Part shown: in pieces, positions 5,546-11,253 of the stretch
Layout: every line of letters starts with the position of its first letter
How positions within the stretch are numbered: the first letter of the stretch is position 1
DNA from: Deltaproteobacteria bacterium
GTDB taxonomy: Bacteria; Bdellovibrionota_C; UBA2361; SZUA-149; JADYYL01
DNA length: 11,253 nucleotides
Assembly: GCA_020853655.1 (NCBI GenBank)
Contig: JADYYL010000414.1
Location: 1 to 11,253 of the forward strand
Direction: 5' to 3'
Position numbers and translations under genes: made by a program
Notes under the pieces: model-generated
Database searches by the model: none
What the model saw: only the letters and a program-made list of their open reading frames with translations
Told to the model about the DNA's origin: nothing

Positions 5546-7450
5546 ATGCTCATAGAGTCTGCTGTTGTTGCGATCGTCGGAGTTTTCCTATTCGGAGTGT
5601 CATACCGCTTCGACGTCGAGCATCGAAGGCGAGCTTTTATCCTCGCGGGGGCGTTCAGTATCCTGTGGCTCGTGCACGAGTTTGCCTCTCACGCGGTCGA
5701 CGATACGCATACCGCCGACGAGTTGAGCACGTTCGGTATGAGCGTTGTCATGTGGATCGTCGCGACTTGGTTGGTGCTCAAGCCGAGATCTGATGAGCGT
5801 GCACTCGCCTATCAACGCTACATGCTGGCGGGCATTATCAACGGAACCGATGGTGTCATCTTTGCGAAAGACAGTGACGGTCGTTACATCGTCGCCAACT
5901 CCGAGATCGAGAATGCGTTTGGCTCTCCCGGCGAGTCCGTGATTGGGAAAACTGATTTTGACATTTTCCCCCGCGACTTTGCCGAACGGCTGCGTGCTGA
6001 CGACGAGAGCGTCGCCAGCACGGGGACAACGATTCAACTGATGGAACGCGTCCCACAGAACGGCATCGTTCGCGTCTTTCAGACAACGAAATTTCCGATT
6101 CGCGATGCTCGGGGCAAGATTATCGCCGTTGGTGGAATTGGGACCGACGTGACGACTCTCGAGAATACTCGGAAAGAGCTCCACGAGGCGATGACGTTCC
6201 TGGACGGAGTGCTCGAGCATATTCCCGCTTCGGTCTTCGTCAAACGCGCCTCCGACCTAACCTTCGTGCGCGTGAATCGCAATGCGGAGGAACTGTTTGG
6301 CTTCCGGAGAAATGATCTCATTGGGAAGGGAGATGCCGACTTTGTCGCCCCGGAGGAGGCTGTGCTCTCCAACGAAAAAGATCGTGAGATATTGTACGGT
6401 CTCAAGTTCCTGGACATTCCTCAGGAGATGATCACGACACCCCATCTCGGGAAGCGTTTTGTGCACACCAAGAAGATCGCCCTTCACGACGCGGGCGGGA
6501 ACCCGGAATACCTTCTGTCTATCGCGGACGACATCACGCGTCAGGTTGAGAATCACAACGAACTGTTGGCTCTCACCAACCGACTTGAGCAACGAGTCGA
6601 CGAACGAACGAGAGAGCTGCAAAGTGCGAACGAGGGGCTGGTAGAAGAGATAGCGGCGCGGCGTCGCAGCGAGCTGAAGCTCGAGCAGGATGCAAACGCA
6701 CTTGAACGCTCGAACGAAGAGTTGTTCCACTTTGTCTACGCGGCGTCGCACGATCTGAAATCACCGCTTCTCGCGATTCGCAATCTCGCGCAGTGGATTT
6801 CTGAAGACAATACCGACCGACTCAGCCCAGAGTCACAGCGCCATCTCGTCAAGCTTCGGCAGAGAGTCACGAGGATCGAACGACTTGTTCAGGACCTCCT
6901 TCAGTATTCGACGGTGACGACGACGACCTACGAGCCGGAGGCGGTCGACATCCGCGATATCATCGATCGTGTCGTCGAGAAGGTCAGCCCGACAAGGCCG
7001 CTGGACATCGAGGTTGGTATTGATGCGGCATCTATCAGGACATATGAGGATTTGCTCGAACGCTGCGTCTACCACTTGGTGGAGAATGCGGTCCGGCACG
7101 GGTCAGAGCGCGGGGGGAACATCGCAGTGCGTGTTCTCGAGCGCGGCGAATGCATCGAGCTCATCGTCAAGGATGATGGCCCGGGGATCGCTCTCGAAGA
7201 TCAGGGCCGAATATTTGAAATGTTTCAGAAGCTCGAGAATCGAGACGAGGTGGAAGGGAGTGGTATCGGCCTCGCCTACGTTAAGAAAACGGCAGATCAC
7301 GTCGGGGGACGGGTCTGGGTGGTTTCAGAGCTCGGTCTTGGCTGCGAGTTCCATCTGCTCTGGCCGCGAATGCATACCTCGCGACTTGAGCGCGCGACAA
7401 CCCCGGCACTCACCGTTCCTCATCCCTCCCCTTCCTCGACGAGCCAGTGA
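5546..7450 (+). CDS. Membrane-bound PAS-PAS sensor histidine kinase
   Basis: Sensor kinase of 634 residues that autophosphorylates on histidine and passes phosphate to a response regulator. Three predicted membrane segments come first (about 3-21, 30-50, 63-79). Two PAS domains follow (about 97-207, VIFAKDSDGRYIVAN; and 220-335, VFVKRASDLTFVRVN), then a coiled coil (about 336-393), the dimerisation/phosphoacceptor domain with H402 (ASHDLKSPL) and the ATP-binding domain: N-box N514 (HLVENAVRH), G1 DDGPGI, F-box IFEMF, G2 EGSGIGLAY. The HisKA type resembles that of phytochrome-like kinases. ATG 5546 has GAGGG 3 nt upstream; GTG 5501 would add 15 residues but has no ribosome-binding site. Likely partner: the response regulator upstream. 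The last 31 bp overlap the convergent hybrid kinase gene. The sensed signal is unknown. Confidence 0.92.
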   Translation: MLIESAVVAIVGVFLFGVSYRFDVEHRRRAFILAGAFSILWLVHEFASHAVDDTHTADELSTFGMSVVMWIVATWLVLKPRSDERALAYQRYMLAGIINGTDGVIFAKDSDGRYIVANSEIENAFGSPGESVIGKTDFDIFPRDFAERLRADDESVASTGTTIQLMERVPQNGIVRVFQTTKFPIRDARGKIIAVGGIGTDVTTLENTRKELHEAMTFLDGVLEHIPASVFVKRASDLTFVRVNRNAEELFGFRRNDLIGKGDADFVAPEEAVLSNEKDREILYGLKFLDIPQEMITTPHLGKRFVHTKKIALHDAGGNPEYLLSIADDITRQVENHNELLALTNRLEQRVDERTRELQSANEGLVEEIAARRRSELKLEQDANALERSNEELFHFVYAASHDLKSPLLAIRNLAQWISEDNTDRLSPESQRHLVKLRQRVTRIERLVQDLLQYSTVTTTTYEPEAVDIRDIIDRVVEKVSPTRPLDIEVGIDAASIRTYEDLLERCVYHLVENAVRHGSERGGNIAVRVLERGECIELIVKDDGPGIALEDQGRIFEMFQKLENRDEVEGSGIGLAYVKKTADHVGGRVWVVSELGLGCEFHLLWPRMHTSRLERATTPALTVPHPSPSSTSQ

Positions 7451-9183
7451 TCCGAAGAGGTTGAAATCAGCTTTTCGATTTCACGATCCAATTCATCCTT
7501 GAGCATGTATCCGGCTACGCAATGTTCCTGAGCGCGAAGCCGGTCGAAGCGAGCGTTCGATGTCGTCAGTACGTACACTGTGGTCGAGCAGAGGTCAGGG
7601 TCGTTTCGGAGTCTTGCCAAGAACTCGAATCCGCTAACGCGAGGAAGATTGAGGTCGAGAAAGATGACGAACGGCGGGCGAACCCTTCCGTCGTTTGCAT
7701 GGAGGATCTCGAGTGCCTCGAGCGCATCACGGGCAACGACGACTTGGTTTGCTATTCGCCTCTTTCGAAACGACCGGAGGACAGCCTCAACCTCAATATC
7801 ATCGTCCTCGATCAGCAAAATAGTGATCGGACCAGAGAGGTCTTCCGCGGGCTGTAACACTGCGTCGGCAACGTTCTCACTCTCAGTTGGCTTGAGCCGG
7901 GGCCAGGCAAAGGTGAACGCCGCGCCGAGCCCGACCGCGGACTCGAGTTGCAACTGACCTCCGTGCGCTTCGACGATCTTTTTCGCGAAGCAGAGTCCCA
8001 TGCCGCTACCCTGCACGGCATTCTTCGATTTGAGCGTCGTGAACATCTCAAAAATTTGCCGATGATACTCTGGAGGTATTCCATCGCCGTCGTCGCGGAC
8101 AACGACTTCTACGAACGAACCAAGGTTACGGACGGACACGGTCACGCGACCCACGGCATGTGGGTGGTGCTTTACGGCATTGTCGACCAGATTTTGTAAC
8201 ACGCGCTCGAGCGGTTTACGCCACGTTCGAAGGTACTCGACGTCGGTTCTGACCTCGACTTTCATACTCGGAGGCACGTCGAGGAGGTGAATCACATCAT
8301 CGACAATTTCTCGTATGCCGAACGTTTCCGGAATGTTCGACTCCGAATCCATCCGACAATAGTCGAGCAAATCGTCGATCAGCCGACCGAGGCGGAGCAC
8401 CCTTGTCTGGAGACGCTCAAGATTCTCAGTCGATTGACGGCTCAAGGTCGAATCCGTATCCTCAGCGATCCACCCTGCAGAGATACTCATCGCACGGAGC
8501 GGGGCCTTGAGATCGTGTGCGACGAGCCCAGCGAAATCTTCAAGGCGCCGGTTCGATCGCTCCAGTTCTGACAGTCGTCGGGCGGACTCCGTGCGGAGTC
8601 GCTCCTGGTCCGTTGCGTCAATACATGACAGCACGAGATGAAGGCCTCGGTCGTTCCTGAAAGACGCAGGGCGGATGAGCAACGGAACGGACGTTCCGTC
8701 GCCGCGCTTTCCACTCGCAGCAACGATATCGAGGACATTGGCGAGTGTCGGGTCGAGCGGCTTCGCCTGACTCGCGCGCTTCAATAGCTCGCCGTATTTT
8801 CCTTGGATCACCGTGTCGAGACTCTGTCCATGAAGCTCGGCCTCGTTCCTACGGAGGAGACGTTTGAACTCTTCGTTCGCAAACGCGATGTGACCGCTTG
8901 GATCGCAGAGCAGTTGAGCGGTCGCCGAGTAAGTAAGGGCTGCTTCCAGCAGCAAAAGATCTGGAGTCAACAAGTTCTGGGCGGAGCTTCGCTCGTCTGA
9001 TTGTGAAGGCGTCAACGGAGAGGATGCTGGCTTGCCGTCTGGTAGATTCATATGTGACCAACGGCTACTGCAGGCGGCGGGAGTGACTCGTCTCGCCATG
9101 ATGGCGTTCATTGAATCCAGTACAACCCTCGGTTCACACACGCAAGTCACTGGAGCCCCGATGTCTAAGAGGACTACACGCAT
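7420..9183 (-). CDS. PAS hybrid histidine kinase with C-terminal Rcp1-like receiver domain
   Basis: No membrane segment is seen, so the protein is probably cytosolic. Numbering from ATG 9183 (587 residues): PAS domain about 74-192 (LLCDPSGHIAFANEEF), HisKA with H223 (LVAHDLKAPLRAM), ATP-binding domain with N335 (NLVDNAVKHH), G1 DDGDGI, F-box IFEMFTTL and G2 QGSGMGLCFAKK, a linker at about 430-452, then a receiver with acidic residues 459-461 (LLIEDDD), phospho-acceptor D510 (VIFLDLNLPRVSGFEFL), T540 and K562 (GYMLKD). This receiver resembles Rcp1-type regulators that usually are separate proteins beside phytochrome-like kinases, so this looks like a fusion. The kinase core is a paralogue of the neighbouring membrane kinase. 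No start has a good ribosome-binding site: GTG 9312, ATG 9111 and ATG 9051 are alternatives, and all keep every domain. There is no DNA-binding output; phosphate may pass on to another protein. Confidence 0.9.
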   Translation of the reverse strand: MRVVLLDIGAPVTCVCEPRVVLDSMNAIMARRVTPAACSSRWSHMNLPDGKPASSPLTPSQSDERSSAQNLLTPDLLLLEAALTYSATAQLLCDPSGHIAFANEEFKRLLRRNEAELHGQSLDTVIQGKYGELLKRASQAKPLDPTLANVLDIVAASGKRGDGTSVPLLIRPASFRNDRGLHLVLSCIDATDQERLRTESARRLSELERSNRRLEDFAGLVAHDLKAPLRAMSISAGWIAEDTDSTLSRQSTENLERLQTRVLRLGRLIDDLLDYCRMDSESNIPETFGIREIVDDVIHLLDVPPSMKVEVRTDVEYLRTWRKPLERVLQNLVDNAVKHHPHAVGRVTVSVRNLGSFVEVVVRDDGDGIPPEYHRQIFEMFTTLKSKNAVQGSGMGLCFAKKIVEAHGGQLQLESAVGLGAAFTFAWPRLKPTESENVADAVLQPAEDLSGPITILLIEDDDIEVEAVLRSFRKRRIANQVVVARDALEALEILHANDGRVRPPFVIFLDLNLPRVSGFEFLARLRNDPDLCSTTVYVLTTSNARFDRLRAQEHCVAGYMLKDELDREIEKLISTSSDHWLVEEGEG

Positions 9184-9214
9184 TTCCCGCTCGGCCGTTC
9201 TGTTGTCTCGGAAT

Positions 9215-9403
9215 TGATGACGCGCACATGCGAGAGACGTCGTTTCTGCTCGTGTGGACTCCGAGAGGAACCCACGCGCAGATTCGAATCTGGAAGTGTC
9301 GGGGGTCGTCACGCGATCTGCCCAATCGTGTTAGCGCGACGGCCGCAAGGGAAACACAGCGGCGACACCTGACGACCTGTTCGTGGAGAGACGCGAAGCG
9401 CCG
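9215..9403 (-). pseudogene. Possible decayed N-terminal fragment of a family-5 uracil-DNA glycosylase
   Basis: In one minus-strand frame the segment FASLHEQVVRCRRC (about 9397-9356) matches the N-terminus of family-4/5 uracil-DNA glycosylases, where the two cysteines bind an iron-sulphur cluster. About 19 residues later the same frame reads DDPR, then IRICAWVPLGVHTSRNDVSRM, which lines up loosely with the family's GDPRA...LLVGLAPAAHGANRTGRM. Around 15-20 residues expected between are missing, the active-site motif is degraded, and the frame stops at 9134. The reading overlaps the upstream alternative start of the hybrid kinase in a different frame. This is pattern recognition by eye and may be chance. 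Confidence 0.25.
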
Positions 9404-9709
9404 CTCATAGAATTGATCTCGACGGTCCGAAGCCGATGATGCGGTGCGGAGGTGCCTGTCCGATTCCGGAGTAGTGAGTTCGACGCCGTGTAGAGATCGG
9501 ATGCCGAAGGACATGCTTCGTAAAAAACGTGCCGCATTCGACACGCTTCACTCGACATCAACAACTCAACATCCTGGGCGCGTCATCGCTGACGTAACCC
9601 GACTGTGCTGCCTCAGAAGAGCGCGCTCCCCTAGCGCAGCAGCCCTGAAAGAAGCAGCTCTAAGAGGCACTCGTCGAAGTGGTTCGACAAGGGGAAAGAA
9701 GAAAAAGAA
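9404..9709. other. Right flank of the signalling island; no gene seen
   Basis: Between the possible glycosylase remnant and tRNA-Gly I see no convincing gene. It holds a perfect hairpin at 9673-9688 (GTCGAA, loop GTGG, TTCGAC) and, next to the tRNA, a purine-rich plus-strand run (9691-9710) that reads as a T/C-rich tract right after the tRNA 3' end on the minus strand. The tRNA acceptor/T-arm plus that tract might end transcription. Confidence 0.4.
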
Positions 9710-9781
9710 AGCGGGAGACGGGGCTCGAACCCGCGACCCTCAGCTTGGAAGGCTGATGTTCTACCACTGAACTACTCCCGC
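9710..9781 (-). tRNA. tRNA-Gly (anticodon TCC)
   Basis: Acceptor GCGGGAG pairs perfectly with CTCCCGC; the D-arm reads TAGTTCAGTGGTAGAAC; the anticodon stem-loop TCAGC-CTTCCAA-GCTGA gives anticodon TCC; the T-arm has GGTTCGAGCCC. The discriminator is U and the next bases are TTC, so CCA is not encoded and must be added by the nucleotidyltransferase. Confidence 0.97.
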
Positions 9782-9808
9782 CTGTGTCTCGCGAACCGAA
9801 GATAAGTT

Positions 9809-9891
9809 TGGAGGGGATAGGATTCGAACCTATGTAGGCGTGAGCCAACGAGTTTACAGCCCGTCCCCTTTAGCCTCTCGGGCACCCCTCC
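9809..9891 (-). tRNA. tRNA-Tyr (anticodon GTA)
   Basis: Acceptor GGAGGGG pairs with CCCCTCC; the anticodon loop CTGTAAA gives GTA; a long variable arm (class II, around TGGCTCACGCC) is typical of bacterial tRNA-Tyr; the T-arm is GGTTCGAATCC. Discriminator A is followed by AACT, so CCA is not encoded. The gene lies 27 nt before tRNA-Gly, and the pair is probably one transcript. Confidence 0.97.
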
Positions 9892-10117
9892 CCGTCTCGG
9901 TCGCGAGAGGAAGCGTTATTAGATTCAAAATCAGTTTCACGCAACCTGAGAGCCGGAAGTCAGGAAGCGACGCAGTTTTTGCCTTTGAATACGGCGAAAC
10001 GCTTAGCTGAGGACATTTTAATCTAATTTAGAGGTTGTTAACGCTTCGTTCGTTGAAGTTTATGCTTTTTTGGGGTTTAACGGGCCCTACCTGTACCTTT
10101 TGGAGGACCGATATTCT
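9892..10117. other. Divergent intergenic region between tRNA-Tyr and glnA
   Basis: This 226-nt region should carry promoters for both directions. The minus-strand promoter is described separately. For glnA, TTGTTA at 10034 and TTTATG 18 nt on are a weak candidate pair, and GGAGG at 10102-10106 is the ribosome-binding site, 11 nt before the ATG. No clear NtrC/sigma-54 element or other nitrogen-control site is visible. Confidence 0.4.
9916..9944 (-). promoter_or_regulatory. Promoter of the tRNA-Tyr/tRNA-Gly unit
   Basis: On the minus strand TTGCGT and TAATAA are separated by exactly 17 bases, and the -10 element lies about 25 nt before the mature 5' end of tRNA-Tyr, a sensible distance for a short precursor leader. 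The motif is close to the housekeeping sigma-factor consensus and its position makes it credible. Confidence 0.55.
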
Positions 10118-11253
10118 ATGACTACTCCGCAGATCAAGAATTTCCTCGAACTCAGTTACGATGAACTCGAAGAGCTCAACCTGGAAGCGAAGGAGAAACA
10201 GCTCTCCCACGTCGACGAAGGCAAGCTCCGCGAATACTACCTTAAATACTTAGCTGACCAGCCTCAGTTGAAAGCGATCACTCTCGGGTTCACGGATCTC
10301 GAGGGCCGATTTCACATGCTGGACTACGACAAGAAATTTCTGCTGAAGCAGCACGAGAATCTCACGTTCGACGGCTCGTCGATCCGCGGATTCTCCGTGG
10401 TGCGCGAGTCGGATCTGCGCCTCGAAGTGGATTGGGGTTCATTCCGTTGGTTGCCGAGCGATGTCTTCGGCGCTGGGAAGGCGTTCCTTTTTGCAATCAT
10501 CCGCGACAAAGATGGTTCGAATTACGAATCCGATATGCGTGGGCGCTTGAAGCTGTGGGCGAACGATCTCTGGAAGAAAGAAAAGACCGTCGGCAACATC
10601 GCGGTAGAGATCGAGGGCTTCCTGTTCAATGGAATCAACGCAGAGCGCAACTTCGACCGGCGAACGGGCTTCGAGTTCGTCTCAACGGGCGGATACTATC
10701 ACTCTCTACCCAAAGACCCTCTTCGGTTGTTTATCGACCGGTTTGCCGAAGCGCAGCGCGCGATGGGGTTCGAGAACGAGAAGGACCACCCGGAGGTCGC
10801 TCCCTCGCAGTTCGAACTCAATTACACGTTCTGTGATGCTCTGGTGGCCGCTGACCAGATTCAGCTCTACAAGTTGCTCGCTCGTCAAATCGCGACTTCG
10901 ATGGGTATGACCGCTTCATTTATGCCGAAGCCGATCTCGGGCATTAACGGCAGCGGTATGCACATGAACATCTCTCTTTCGAAAGAAGGAAAGAATCTGT
11001 TCTACGACGGAAAAGGTCAGGACAATCTTTCTACGAAAGCGTGGGAGTTCGTCGATCGCATTCTGAACAACGCGAATGATATCTGCTTGATCATGAATTC
11101 GAGCGTGAACGCGTACCGCCGTTTGGATCCGCATTTCGAAGCGCCGAATCAGATCAAGTCCTCCGCGGTCGATCGTACCTCAATGGTTCGAATTCCACTC
11201 GGCAACGAGCGATCTGCCCGTGTAGAAGTGAGAACGGTAGCGCCGGACGCGAA
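10118..11253 (+). CDS. glnA: Glutamine synthetase type I (3' end beyond the window)
   Basis: Glutamine synthetase joins ammonia to glutamate using ATP and is a cytosolic dodecamer in the GSI class. 378 codons are visible. The beta-grasp domain carries FDGSSIRGF (about 84-92) and ESDLRL. The catalytic domain shows metal-ligand glutamates in EIE (164, 166), E226 in EVAP and E233, the ATP-site motif GINGSGMH (about 275-282), the NSSVNAYRRLDP segment, and RVEVR at about 368-372. Several normally constant positions differ: EIEGFLF rather than E-x-EFFLF, MHMN rather than MHxH, NSSVN rather than NPTxN, and VDRTS rather than NRS. It is a divergent GSI, or possibly a glutamine synthetase-like enzyme. 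The ATG is preceded by GGAGG at 11 nt. About 70 residues are likely to be missing at the right end. No adenylylation site is within view. Confidence 0.9.
   Translation, partial: MTTPQIKNFLELSYDELEELNLEAKEKQLSHVDEGKLREYYLKYLADQPQLKAITLGFTDLEGRFHMLDYDKKFLLKQHENLTFDGSSIRGFSVVRESDLRLEVDWGSFRWLPSDVFGAGKAFLFAIIRDKDGSNYESDMRGRLKLWANDLWKKEKTVGNIAVEIEGFLFNGINAERNFDRRTGFEFVSTGGYYHSLPKDPLRLFIDRFAEAQRAMGFENEKDHPEVAPSQFELNYTFCDALVAADQIQLYKLLARQIATSMGMTASFMPKPISGINGSGMHMNISLSKEGKNLFYDGKGQDNLSTKAWEFVDRILNNANDICLIMNSSVNAYRRLDPHFEAPNQIKSSAVDRTSMVRIPLGNERSARVEVRTVAPDA

Noticed and set aside
9673..9688. Perfect GTCGAA/TTCGAC hairpin as terminator of the tRNA-Tyr/Gly transcript
   Set aside because: On the minus strand the T-rich tract lies before, not after, the hairpin, and no U-run follows on either strand.
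9444..9770. Plus-strand frame near tRNA-Gly
   Set aside because: It reads through the tRNA gene on the opposite strand and shows no protein character.

Overview
The window is bacterial, of moderate GC content (above half by eye). It holds one of the most conserved neighbourhoods in bacteria, the secE-nusG-rplK-rplA-rplJ transcription/translation cluster with tRNA genes upstream. Here it is broken up by extra DNA. The phylum cannot be fixed from the sequence; no phage, transposase or CRISPR signature is visible.

Layout. On the minus strand, from right to left, come tRNA-Tyr(GTA), tRNA-Gly(TCC), a roughly 5.9-kb stretch of signalling genes, tRNA-Thr(GGT), tRNA-Trp(CCA), secE, a roughly 1.04-kb interval with no recognisable gene, nusG, rplK, rplA and the first 59 codons of rplJ. 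Minus the two interruptions this is the classic order tRNA-Tyr-Gly-Thr-(tuf)-Trp-secE-nusG-rplK-A-J, but tuf is missing between tRNA-Thr and tRNA-Trp. At the right edge, divergent from tRNA-Tyr, begins a glutamine synthetase gene that runs off the window.

The signalling island (about 3792-9709) contains an OmpR/PhoB-type response regulator (+), a three-membrane-segment, two-PAS histidine kinase (+) and a PAS histidine kinase fused to an Rcp1-like receiver domain (-). The two kinases are paralogues; they converge and their last codons overlap by 31 bp. A run of 14 cytosines lies between the response regulator and the membrane kinase. The simplest reading is that the membrane kinase phosphorylates the DNA-binding regulator, while the hybrid kinase forms a second, soluble branch. 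Neither the signal nor the target genes can be read from the sequence. Upstream of the hybrid kinase there may be a decayed N-terminal piece of a family-5 uracil-DNA glycosylase.

Other points of interest: long N-terminal extensions on NusG and L11; a degenerate tandem repeat of about 16 bp and several hairpins in the secE-nusG interval; a hairpin directly before rplK that could be an L1 autoregulation site; tRNA genes left of the island that encode CCA while those right of it do not; and a glutamine synthetase with several changes in usually invariant motifs.
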